A stretch of DNA of 64,000 nucleotides from Trichobilharzia regenti (Eukaryota > Platyhelminthes > Trematoda > Strigeidida > Schistosomatidae): positions 60,236,440 to 60,300,439 of the forward strand of contig OX235262.1 in the NCBI GenBank assembly GCA_944472135.2. The letters are read 5' to 3'. The notes under the pieces were generated by a model. The model saw nothing but the letters and a program-made list of their open reading frames with translations, did not search any database and was not told the origin of the DNA. This document shows positions 33,700 through 44,586 of the stretch, piece after piece. The translations under genes and the position numbers were made by a program. Every line of letters starts with the position of its first letter. The stretch's first letter is position 1.

Positions 33700-34740
33700 A
33701 AAGCACAAAAACTTGCAAAGTAGGAGACGAGACCCGGGTGAAAGAAGAGATTACTGAAAGGTATCTATTTTTCATTTGGCAAAGAACAAGATTAAGAACT
33801 ACACCTATCATTTGTTGAAATTTTGGAGATCATTTATCAATGTTTCGCATTTAGTTATGCCTAGACTGTGTCATTCTGACTAGCTTTCAGTATGAGTTTG
33901 CAGAGAAGTCCACCTGTTTAATTTACCACATTCCATGTAGAACACGTAGGTAGAGACATAAAACTAAATGCAAGTTTAACGAGCGAAATGTGAGGGAGAA
34001 TAAATAGTGACAACGAAAAACATGAGTTGAACAGATACGTGAGATTACATAGAGTGAATGCATCTGTGCCAGTAACAAAGATTTGCAGTCATATCTCTAG
34101 TAGTTCTTCCAGCTGACCGTCAACGATTTTATGAACCAATACCAGTTTTCCATTTGACTGACCCAAACACATTTTAAACCTTAACATGTGCTGGCCAGCA
34201 TTGTCCCTGGAGGAAGGCGATGGCTTGATATGCCAGCACGTTCTAGCCATCTCAACCTATTCAGCTTCCCTACCTTGAAGACTAACTTACCCTCCCCACC
34301 TAAACATTTATGCGTAACCTCAACAGCACTCGCCATATTATACTGCTTTACTCATGAGATAGAACGCAGACACCTGTAATCAAACACCGGTATTATTTTC
34401 GTATTCTACAGCATCAGGGGTTACTTCGCATAGTCTAGGTGGACGATATCATCAGCAAACTGTAAGTTGATGAGACTATTCCCTGATAAGTCTCTAAAGT
34501 CAGCTATAGACTATCCTACTATACATGTGTGATTGAATTGAACTGTTATAAGGATGACAGTTTAAGAATTCAGCCTTGTGTTGCATCCCACTCGGAAATG
34601 TGTTTTCTGGGATAATTCGCAAACAGTATTCAATGAATAGAAAACATTCTGTAGGCCTAATGAAACTCATAAATTGACGCACTACTTTTGCAGGCAACAT
34701 AGTGTTTCCTCAATAAAGTGAAAATCGGATATTTCGGCTG
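33700..34740 (-). mobile_element. Decayed SR2-like copy B
   Basis: Same layout as copy A. The stretch 34190-34390 aligns with 21735-21920 of the better SR2-like copy, for example GGAGGAAGGCGATG near 34205. Confidence 0.55.
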
Positions 34741-35175
34741 CATAAAACGAGTAAGTGATATCCTGGCAATACCAATGACTACAACAAGTCTAGGAATTAT
34801 GCACTACAACATTTACTTTGCTGAATACTGCGGCAGACTTTACATAAACACTTGACAGATATCAAATTTATACGGGAAGTCAGTAAGATTTAGTAAACTA
34901 AAAGTACTTTCGGTTTCCATAGCACTTCTCCGTGCCGAATTTATACCTTTAAGGGCCTACAGAGATTAAAACTTCAATTAAATAACACTGACGTGGAAGA
35001 AATTCCATTCTTCAGTGCTAAAATTAATGGAAATAATCACGTTTTTTATTCTAAAAACAGGAGTATTCGTAATGTTTTACTTTATGTAAATGAAGTTACA
35101 TACAGTTGCACTAAGAACTCAGTACAACTCAATGCACGATAGTTTATATACAAATAAACTGAAAAATAATGTCCT

Positions 35176-35475
35176 TGTCAATCACGTCTCATAAACCGTT
35201 AATGCCCAGCTCTCGCTACGCTCGGGCCCACGCTGTTCTTCGAAGATTTCTCAGAAACGCTTAGTTATAACGGACGCAAAAACCAAAACACTGATCTGCC
35301 GCTTTAGATTTGTTTATTGTTACACCAACATATAAAAGGAATAAGCGAACTAAGGTCTGAAAACAAATATTACAATAATAAATCCCAGTATTACTTCTGA
35401 CGATGTTTCACTCTTCTTTCTGAACAGCGACCGATGAGACGATGACTTTCGTATTGATGCCTCCGCGAAAATTGG
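35176..35475 (-). repeat. BEL-element LTR, left (3') copy
   Basis: Begins on plus with TGTCAATCACGTCTC and ends near CCGCGAAAATTGG. Contains TATAAAAGG at about 35332 on plus and AATAAA-type words on both strands. The internal sequence joined at 35476 also occurs at 58657-58720. Confidence 0.75.
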
Positions 35476-36244
35476 GGAAGTTGATTTTGAACAAACAACC
35501 AAGAATTGATCGTTCAATCTTCAACTCCATTGACACTCCCCGGCAAAAATGGGATCCAACCCTTTTTTCCTTCACGACCAATACACGTCGACTTGGATGC
35601 CATTGCGAGAACCTGGGTCACACGGACAGAGCTGAAATGGAAAACAAACAGAAAAGCCAACACACCACAAGCATACCCACAGCACAATCTCACACATCAA
35701 TGACGACCTGCGCCTCCAGACAGAGACCTCCTCTTGACATCTTGCAACACAATCGGCATTTGCTAGAATGACTCTTGCAGAATGCAACGTGACCATAGCA
35801 GCACCTCATGATACTCTTCAAGCTTTTCTATTCACTATCAATTATCACTGAAATCGCTTGTCACTCATTCTGCCTCAGTTCTAGTAACGGTGACGCATGC
35901 GAGCCTCAGTCGTTCACACTCTTTCTCCCCGGCGTGTCGGACCGCAGCTAACAATTATCTCCGTATGCATTGCATTCTCAGCAAAAAAATAGCCTCCCCG
36001 GCGTATACGACCCATCTGCTGTCTCTAACATCAATCAATTCATTCATGGATGTAGAAGACTCGAAACAACTTCAGAGGTAATCACGACGAAAATTTTAAC
36101 AAAATTATGCAATAACAACAAGGTACGAAAACAACGAGTAAACACAACTGATCCAAAATCACAAATTGCGAAGACACACCACACGTATACACAAACAGTA
36201 CAAATAACCTCGCGGATCATGTCTTGGTGGAATTATTTTGAAGA

Positions 36245-37005
36245 ATTGGAGGACTTACACCAGTACGCCTGCAACTCTTCACAGGTTGACGATTGTAAGT
36301 TGTGGAATGTCCAGACACAAACAAGATTAACCAACAATTACATAAATTGGAACTCACATAACTATTTAACACAAACATATGTACAATCAACACATCAAAT
36401 GTTGTGGATTCTGACACGACAAACTACCCTTGAAGAACCGTAGTGTAACAACAGAAGACAAGGGCCAGGCAACAGATCGTTTTATTATGAAAATCAACAC
36501 GTATTTATACATATTTCAGACAACATTATTATAGACAAGCGCAGTCATCTGATTGGTTGTTTAGGTAGACAAGCGCAGTCATCTGATTGGTTGTTTCGGG
36601 ATTCCTTGACAAACAGAGTTCTCTATCTGCGAATCATATTTTGCCACGTTAACTTCGCTGTGATTGGTTGTTGACTCAGCCTTGTTCACGGCCCATATTA
36701 GTGACCTAGACCTTAACGTAGATTAGTGCCAACCAATCGGCTAGCAGCCTGCTCTCACCACAGTAGGACTTACAGCAGTACGCCTACATTCCTTCTCAGG
36801 TTGATGATACAAGTGGAAGTCGTCCGGACACAAACAGAATTACCAACAGCTAGATGACAGATGATATCAATTCAGTATATACAATATGAACATATGTACA
36901 AGATCATACACCAAGCACATTGGACTGCTCATTGATGCGCTACCCTTTGAAGAACTGTAGGACTTACACCAGTACGCCTACAACCCTTCTCAGGTTGACG
37001 CTCTA
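36245..37005. repeat. Tandem repeat of about 195 bp, three copies
   Basis: Copies start at about 36247, 36767 and 36958 with AGGACTTACA-CAGTACGCC and end with TTGAAGAAC-GTAG; the third is only about 45 bp. A solo LTR is inserted at the end of the first copy. The block sits beyond the gag stop, where pol would be expected. Confidence 0.75.
36444..36762 (-). mobile_element. Solo LTR with 4-bp target duplication
   Basis: 319 bp, TG to CA (TGTAACAACAG to CTCACCACA), flanked by GTAG at 36440-36443 and 36763-36766. The minus strand has GTATAAATAC followed by AATAAA, so it reads on minus. It contains two copies of a 34-36-bp unit with ATTGG (CCAAT-like) words. It is left over from an LTR element lost by recombination, with no other copy in the window. 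Confidence 0.8.
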
Positions 37006-38958
37006 GGTTGGAAAATCATCGCAGAGTTCATTTGCTGATTTCCTTTTATCAGCTATATCCTCAAATCTGAACGGCAACACGCCCATGTCATTGTATCGTA
37101 GAATATAGATGACCAACAAACACACGACATATCTCATCAACCAAGTGTAGAAACAGAGTAATTTACACCAAAGATAATAACATTCAAATAGTAACTTGAA
37201 ACTAGAAATGCCTTTATTCGTGCAAGTCAATTTAACAATTACTCTCTCCTTTACACTTGGCTTATCCTCACTAAACTGACCATTGATATTCGTCCTTTCA
37301 AACGAACTGATACTAGCATAGTCATTGCACAAGATACTTGAGTTCATGGGTGTCTGTTTCATTGTGGATGACAGCACCAACGACGACTGATTGATATCAG
37401 TTGATGAAGTTAGCGGTGGATCAAAAGCTGTTGTTGATCGACTTTCAGATAATTGTCCAACTGCAAGATTACCACCACTGCTGTCTTTCACTACTAGTTC
37501 GGGTTTAGCACTATCATCTGATGATAGGTGGGCTACATGCTGATCAATTACACTGACGGTCTCACAAGTATGCATGCCTTCTGCAACTGCACCTGCATTT
37601 ATTTCTACTTCACGTTCAAGTTGTACAGAACCTTTGTTCAACTTAGCAGTAGTAGGCATATCTATCATCTCATCATGATTAACCAAAGACAACTGTGAAG
37701 TATCATGATCATTATCACGAATATTCACTTTACCGTCAACTTCATCATTTTCAAACTCTTTAATAACAAAAGTAGACAATTTTGGTTCCTCCTCACAAAT
37801 CATTAAAGGTTTTATATCTTCACTCTGACTAGTTATACTTTGTAAACCTGTGGAGTCAGAACTGCATTCTGAAGCAGTAACTCTATTCTGTGACACTCTA
37901 TTCAACAACGGCTTACAAGATGCAACTACAGAGTTCTTCACAACACCGTTATCGTCACACAATTTGGAGTCAGACCTGGAGTCTACATTTAGCTTATCAC
38001 TGAACTTGCTCACTGATTCACAGTTCACTTCTGTATGCACCTCTTGCACACGTGTAAAACAAAACCGTGGTTGTCTTGCATCTTGCAACTTATCTGTTGA
38101 GGATGTACTACGAAACCTGTTACACTCACTAGGTCTATATACATTACTAGACATCATGGAGCCTTCTCGATATCCACCTCTCTGAGGCCTATTCGTCATC
38201 AATGAGTGCGTTTTACCCTCAGACTGCTCTATTCTAGGGGTGAGATCTAATAGACTGGAAAATTTGCCCATAGATTGATTGACGCTATCTTTTACCAGTT
38301 TCAGGATATCATCAAACTTTGGCTCGATACCTTCATCCTCCATACGGGAGCTCATCTTCACCCACTTCCTTTGCAGTCGAGTAGCTAGACGTCTTGCTAT
38401 TACTTCTAGTATAAAACTCGAGTTGAGGTCACTCATGTGATTCATCGAAATCATTCCATTCTTGTAAATTAGCAAATTATCTAAAAACTCAGTGAGTGCC
38501 TGGGAGTCATCCTGTAATTGACCACCATTACCCTTAACAGCCTCGAATAATTTCCCTGCAATCATCGAAGGTCTTCCAAACCTTTGACGTAATATGCTCA
38601 TAGCCTCGTCGTAGCCCTCTTTTGGCTTCATAAACTTACAACACTGTATAGCTCTTGCAGCATCTCCAGTGCAATATCTCATCAAATACATTAACTTCGA
38701 TTCATCATTTAATAAAAAACCACTCAGCATGATCTCAAACTCCTTAACAAACTGTAAATAATCGGCCGGGTTTCCATCAAAACACAGTGGTTCAAACTTA
38801 GGGAGTTTGATGTTCCTATTATCCCTGAACGGCGAAACAGAAACATCAACCATGTCATGCTTAACATCAGACACATCGTTACAAGTAACAGACAAGTCAC
38901 CATGACTTACTTTCCTGTTTGCATCCAAGACACTCTGTCCCTTCTTTGACCCAGGCAT
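37003..38958 (-). CDS. gag: BEL/Pao-type Gag (DUF1759-like), 651 aa
   Basis: The N-terminal third fits the DUF1759 gag domain of BEL/Pao elements: IKLPKFEPLCFDGNPADYLQ, a KLMYLMRYCTGDAARAI helix pair and a MSILRQRFGRPSMIAGKLFEA stretch (about residues 50-150). The middle and C-terminal parts are Ser-rich and low in motif content; no CCHC knuckle is seen. The last 60 residues contain a hydrophobic stretch (VVCLLVIYIL). The ATG at 38958 lies 155 bp inside the right LTR, a normal place for gag. The ORF is intact although pol is missing, which suggests a recent non-autonomous element or a gag kept for another reason. Confidence 0.75.
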   Translation of the reverse strand: MPGSKKGQSVLDANRKVSHGDLSVTCNDVSDVKHDMVDVSVSPFRDNRNIKLPKFEPLCFDGNPADYLQFVKEFEIMLSGFLLNDESKLMYLMRYCTGDAARAIQCCKFMKPKEGYDEAMSILRQRFGRPSMIAGKLFEAVKGNGGQLQDDSQALTEFLDNLLIYKNGMISMNHMSDLNSSFILEVIARRLATRLQRKWVKMSSRMEDEGIEPKFDDILKLVKDSVNQSMGKFSSLLDLTPRIEQSEGKTHSLMTNRPQRGGYREGSMMSSNVYRPSECNRFRSTSSTDKLQDARQPRFCFTRVQEVHTEVNCESVSKFSDKLNVDSRSDSKLCDDNGVVKNSVVASCKPLLNRVSQNRVTASECSSDSTGLQSITSQSEDIKPLMICEEEPKLSTFVIKEFENDEVDGKVNIRDNDHDTSQLSLVNHDEMIDMPTTAKLNKGSVQLEREVEINAGAVAEGMHTCETVSVIDQHVAHLSSDDSAKPELVVKDSSGGNLAVGQLSESRSTTAFDPPLTSSTDINQSSLVLSSTMKQTPMNSSILCNDYASISSFERTNINGQFSEDKPSVKERVIVKLTCTNKGISSFKLLFECYYLWCKLLCFYTWLMRYVVCLLVIYILRYNDMGVLPFRFEDIADKRKSANELCDDFPT

Positions 38959-39112
38959 TGTTGAACTTGACCCAATTCCAAAAAAGTTCCAGATATTGCT
39001 TGTTCAAAGAGGACTTGACCGGCACCAGGAAAAATGAACGGCGACTATCCAAACTTTCACCAACTGTTTGAATCCTCCAGATCTGTTTCCATCGTCAGAA
39101 ACTGTCAATCAC

Positions 39113-39401
39113 GTCTCATAAACCGTTAATGCCCAGCTCTCGCTACGCTCGGGCCCACGCTATTCTTTGAAGATATCAGAAACGCCTAGTTATAACGGAC
39201 GCAAAAACCAAAACACTGATCTGCCGCTTTAGATTTGTTTATTGTTACACCAACATATAAAAGGAATAAGCGAACTAAGGTCTGAAAACAAATATTACAA
39301 TAATAAATCCCAGTATTACTTCTGACGATGTTTCACTCTTCTTTCTGAACAGCGACCGATGAGACGATGACTGTCGTATTGATGCCTCCGCGAAAAATTG
39401 G
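39113..39401 (-). repeat. BEL-element LTR, right (5') copy
   Basis: Matches 35176-35475 with a small deletion near 39170 and scattered changes. To its right lies sequence of the large-repeat family, so the LTR edge is near 39401. Confidence 0.75.
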
Positions 39402-39404
39402 AAG

Positions 39405-42400
39405 ACATGACAAGCATACTTTCACATCATTCCACGCAGTGACCAAACTCAGTGAAATTAGTTCCTCTTCTTCAATCGTGTAAATCCATCATAGTGCTAG
39501 TATAGTATTGTGCTATTCTATCGAAACGTGATAAACACCTTCAATGCTGAAACTGGATTAACACTCATTGATTAGTTAAGCTGAAATTTTATCTGATACC
39601 TAATAAGCTAGAAGCAGAAAGCGCAGTATATGTGTAAGAGAAATAATATTAGTCACAGAATTACTAAAAATGGAGTTTACTAATTAATTAGGAATGAGAA
39701 GAATTTAGTGTATCCGCAGATATCTACGTGATTAAACCCACTTATTCTATCTGCTGATCGCTCCTGGTCGTCTCATAGCCTGATGATTTCTAAGAAAATA
39801 TTCCGTGTTACATTCTACATCAAGGAGTTAAGACGTTCCGGGATAACTCAAACCTTATTCTGACGATTCGTTAATTCTTGCATCCTGCCTATTATTCTCT
39901 ATTGTTCCACTTTAGTTTCTCCATGGCTACTGAAGAAGAACTACGTCTTATTACGTAGAATGTGAAAGGTTGTCAGCAGGAGAAGCAACGTCTTAGTCAA
40001 TCAGCTTGTTAATATTCTGGTCGATAAGTACTTGAACTCATGTGAAAAATGGGCTTAATCGATTCGATGTAACTCACACCATCCTATTCATTCACAACTC
40101 TCATCAAAAAGGAACAGAAGCCTATATATAAAACTATATGCTCACACCAGCAAGTGCAATAACTCAAACATAGCCTACTTAGCTCGTGTTCTGTGCGATA
40201 AAGAAAGCATTAGGCGTGAAACTGATAACTTGTTAAATAGTGAGAAGAACAACTGGATCTCGTCTTTCCAACTCACATCATTTATAGGTACAAAGTTTTC
40301 TATACTTCTTTCGTTTTACTGGGTCCAGTAAATAATACTGTTTCACTGTGTGATATATCTAATAAACAAACTACTATGGAATTACTAACTACCACAGTGC
40401 CGACGTTTTACACATATATTAAACTCTACTTAAAACATTCTTCATCGTTCTTTCACACTCTGTATATCTTGACCATTTTGTTACCACTGACGCCAGTAAA
40501 TATGCTAGTATCTACTTTTCTAACACCTTCAAACATTCTGTTCACTTTCGGATTTGCTGCTGATATGCTAATATGTTGAATATGTCAAAACGAACTGAGA
40601 TTACCCATAATCTATGCAGAATTTTATTCATCGTTAATGTGCAAAGTGGATGCAATGCTGGAGTGGAACGCTGACAATTCCATTCTGTATCATAAGCACT
40701 GTTTTGGAATACAGAAAATTATTACTATTATTATACAGATGAATATATGCCTAGTGAGCATTGTTAACTGGCCTATACCATACGAAGTATATTGACATTG
40801 TCGTGTATATTAGGAAACGGAGAGAATGAATGCATCTGTGAAAAGTGTATTCATCTGCTCCAGCGTATCTACTACTAGAAGTATATTTAGTAGTAATATC
40901 ACTATCACTATTTTCAGTGTTATTATTAGTATTATCATAATTATCATTATTATTATTATAATTATTATAATTATGGTGACTAATTGCAGAGTAGAAAGGC
41001 ACAATCATGTTATCCAATGGACAACTCATCGTCATGAGTTCATGTTTAAATATGTTTCTGTTAACTATTAATTAATTCTGTATTCTAATTTTAGGCCAGA
41101 TAGGATGTGATGGATTACAATAGTGTTCGCTTAGTTATTCTTTTCTAAATATCACTATGGCTCCTGTTGAATATTCATCACTGAGCCACACTGTTATATC
41201 CATATGTAAAGCTTTTCCTAGTTGCTGATGTATATTTCTATTGGATATCGTCGAACAGTGCTCGACATCATTCTTCGCATCTGATTCACAATTTGCATTT
41301 ATCCACTCTTCAGAATTCACCAGTAACTCGACATTTGTGAACTATCGCAACTTAAAACGTTTATGTTCATTTAAAAATTCACTTACTCGTGTGGCGCGAG
41401 ATATACAAGTCGTTGGATATGTGTCTCAGCTGGATGAGCAAAATAACACGACCACACATGGCTACAAATACACCAAAATGAGTTAATATGGCGTGTAATA
41501 TTCCATTGGAATCATAACAACGTTTGCCTATCTCTGTGTCAAGTGGATTGTCAGTTATCTAGAAGGTCGAAACATACCTATCTGTAGCTTTGTGGGGCTT
41601 AGTTATTGGCGTTGTTAAAGACCTGAACATTCACACGCATGACCGTAATTTTGTAATAGTAGTATTAGTATTTCGAGATGATCGAATTGCAAGAATTCAA
41701 CCAAAACACAGAGAGGGATGAATTCTGGAATTTGTATTTGGCGGAATTATTACTCAATTCATATAAGAAATATATTAACAATCAGCAGTAAGTATTTAAA
41801 CAATACAGAGAAAGAAATTTTCAATCACCACATAAACCTATTCACCCAGACCTTTCAATCTAGACACCATTCCTAACTCAACTAATACAAACATCCTTCT
41901 GCCTATTCGTAATTTACCCGTGTGTCTCCTGAGAGTCTTCTCGCAACCATTTCTTCCTATTCCCATGTCTGATTTTCGAAATATTAGAAAGTATTCATAG
42001 GTTATGGAGATGCCTCCAATAGTCTTACTTTGTCTGAAATTGTTGGTGAGGCGTTTAGGATTTGAATGACCTCGCTAACAACGTCCCCAAAATTATTTGA
42101 GGCATCTCGCCTTCTCGAAATGAGGCATAGGTATTTGCTCCATTCTCTTCTTCGATAGAAAAACAGAATCTGTGAGTTATTCCTTAACATTCGGTCTTCA
42201 CGACTACATGCAATTGAACATTGAGCAGAATGTTCGTTTTCCTCTTGTGCTAACTTCGCTGATGATATTTCATGTAAAACTAGAGCCTATCGATGCAGTG
42301 TCATGTTTGGCTTGCTTGGGACGCTCACGTGATATGTGCTACTGATTTCCTGACACAGGTTGTTGGATGCAACAGACAGCAAGCTCTAGCGCTTGCTAGC

Positions 42401-43341
42401 TTCATTGAAATTGCTTAATCACTGGACAGCCACCTCGCCTGTTTGATGCTGTGATGTGCAATTTGTACGTGGTTCAGTTGTGCTCAGGGAAATTCGTTAA
42501 CTCCGACCACTTTAATTCTGGCTAACTATTTGGGCCAACCAGTGACGAGTATAATCCAAATAACTACCACTGTTTTTTAGCATAGATCTCGTCTTGGTTT
42601 CTTCATGGTCATTCATGGTATGGCTATGGTTTCAAGGTTACCCACTTTTGTCTAGCTGATAAATCATACCGATTTATTTCCGTCACTAAATTTATCGAAT
42701 TAATTGTAGACCAACGTGGAAGACAACACATGCATTCAGAGTACACAAAAGTCCTATGTTATTTGAAAATGACTTCACACATGCTTCATCAATGCCTGCC
42801 GAGATACCTTCATAGGGTGTTCCCCCCACCTGAACTTACAGTTCACAGGACAGAATGGGTCTTTCTGAATGCAACTGTCATTTACTAGTTCACATGCTAT
42901 CCAAATGCCAAGTCTTTCTATACATTCTACAAATTCCCTACACATCAAATTACTTCATTTATCTCAATCAATTGTGTCCAGATTTCTCTCTTCATATTCG
43001 TTTGTGTGTGTGTACGTGAATATAAACTACAGTGGATAACTCGTTATTGATATTCATGTTGGTGAAGTTGGTCAGTATAGCCATCGACTGAAGTAGTGTT
43101 TCTTGTGGTTAATCATGTTCATTTAGAAGCTGCTATGAAGTTCCACTTCGTTTCTATTCGTCACTTTTGTATGTAGAATACAGAGTGAAAGCTATTTCGT
43201 GATGTGTCGACATCAATCTTCCTTTCTTTTAGTGAAGTCTTTATCATGAATGCGTGAATCTTAAGTCGACTGACAACCACAGTGAGTTGATTGAAGGAGC
43301 TCCTTCAGCAACAAGAACGTTTTTCACGATAAGGCGTTCGC
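39405..43341. repeat. Third copy of the large repeat, rearranged
   Basis: 40730-43341 matches the left arm and its continuation (6470-8850) in the same direction, with about 10% divergence and two extra segments (about 41660-41860 and 42710-42880). The segment 39405-39760 matches arm parts 5700-5795 and 6550-6640 in the opposite direction. Between them, 39760-40720 is not matched. No gene is recognised. Confidence 0.8.
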
Positions 43342-43763
43342 CCGGTACGTTCGAATCAGGTGACGCTTTTGCACGTGTTTTCGGTTATATTCATTTATTG
43401 GTTACTAATAATCGATCTTTAATAACGATGGTTCAAAATTCTAAAAAGCGTGTTCGTGTGAACACCAGTAATTTAGAAAATAGCACCGGCTCGTCTAATA
43501 ACACATTACCACCCCATATTATTAGTAGTTCACCCTACATAAAAGCCTCGAACATAACTCTGACCCCTGTAATACAGGTGGAAGATGTTCTGTCTGACAA
43601 AGTAGAGCTCTCTTACTTAACGTGCGTAATTAAAGAGATGCAGCTACAGATAGATGAATTAAAAACGAAATTAAGTTCACTGGAATGTATACCCGAAACT
43701 ATCTCACATATGAAAAAGGAACTGCAGGATCCTACAATCCTAAAGCTTTTTATAATATGACCT
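43342..43763 (+). pseudogene. CR1-like element: 5' UTR and ORF1 start
   Basis: The large repeat ends at 43341 and a new sequence begins. From the ATG at 43428 a frame (MVQNSKKRVRVNTS) runs to 43760 and ends in a coiled-coil-like stretch (CVIKEMQLQIDELKTKLSS). This looks like the N-terminal part of a CR1-type ORF1 protein, which binds RNA. It is cut at the border of the gypsy LTR (43764), and the rest appears at 50340. Confidence 0.55.
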
Positions 43764-44060
43764 TTTAAAGGTTTTGACGGAATTCTCTTACACAGCCTCT
43801 AAATTATTCTCGCGTACCGAAAACAAAGCAGAAGCCAATAATTGATCGTCCAAACTTCGTGATATATTTCGAGACCAAAACAAGCCGTCAGACGAAAGCT
43901 TAGCTGGCTAGTGATCGTGCACGTGACACGATGAGGTACCAAATGGCGGGGATGCTTGACCGGGAGCCTTCAGCTAAACAAGTCGACTTATACAGTGGTG
44001 GTCAGCATCCAATGAGTGACTGCTGTGGTCAATAATTTTTGGGAGTTATTTACCGCTACA
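43764..44060 (-). repeat. Gypsy-1 3' LTR
   Basis: About 297 bp; on minus it begins TGTAGCGGTAAATAAC and ends near CCGTCAAAACCTTTAAA. Differs from the 5' LTR at about eight positions. Confidence 0.85.
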
Positions 44061-44085
44061 GCTCACTCCCCCCCTAGTGGGGTGG
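44061..44085 (-). promoter_or_regulatory. Gypsy-1 polypurine tract
   Basis: The minus strand reads AGGGGGGGAGTGAGC directly before the LTR start. It is the plus-strand DNA primer site of the element. Confidence 0.75.
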
Positions 44086-44586
44086 TAAGGACCCTAAGAC
44101 AGAAGTAAAAAAACTCGATGGTTCCCTTTCGGGTGAAAAAAATCTTCCGAGCGGCTTGGTCGCATGCCTACTGGTTAGTCTGCCTGTGCTAATAGGGTGC
44201 TTGTACATAGCTTCCTTGTTGTTGTTCGTTGGATCCCGTGCTTCGTTTGTTTCCTGTCCAGTGCCCGTCGCACCTGGAAAAGAAAACAAGAACGCTAAGA
44301 ACCATGTCGAGGAAAATGTACCAAATCAGCTTTTTTTGTTAAAAAAAATGATGCGCATTTACTATACAGTAAAATAACGCTAAGTTCAGAACATCGAAAA
44401 AAATACATCTAATTAATTTTTTTTGTGTATGTTACATGAACCGTTGAAAAAAAATTTACTTGTGTTCAGTGATACTGTATATAAAAAATTGATACGTCAA
44501 AAAAATAGTTAGTACCACAAACGAATGAGTTGCGTGAATCACACGAATTCGTTAAGTCAAATAAGTGTGCAGATATTCTGGGAACC

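Larger units (their letters stand above)
35176..39401 (-). mobile_element. BEL/Pao-type LTR element, no recognisable pol
   Basis: Two LTR-like copies (35176-35475 and 39113-39401, about 95% alike by eye) flank a BEL-type gag on the minus strand and a tandem-repeat block. No protease, RT, RNase H or integrase motif was found in either strand, so it cannot move without help. Direction is set by gag, but the LTR signals are ambiguous (see findings). No target duplication is seen. Confidence 0.7.

Noticed and set aside
35970..36443. 157-codon plus frame ending in the tandem repeat
   Set aside because: Its second half is translation of the 195-bp repeat; the first half shows no motif, and a long open frame in a low-GC block without homology is not enough.
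37850..38185. Plus-strand open frame of 111 codons
   Set aside because: Antisense shadow of the BEL-type gag.
44074..44377. Small frames between the gypsy-1 LTR and pol stop, including a hydrophobic one
   Set aside because: They lie in the element's 3' untranslated part and have no homology that I recognise; a hydrophobic run (LLVSLPVLIGCLYIASLLLF) in AT/GT-rich DNA is weak evidence for an envelope-like gene.
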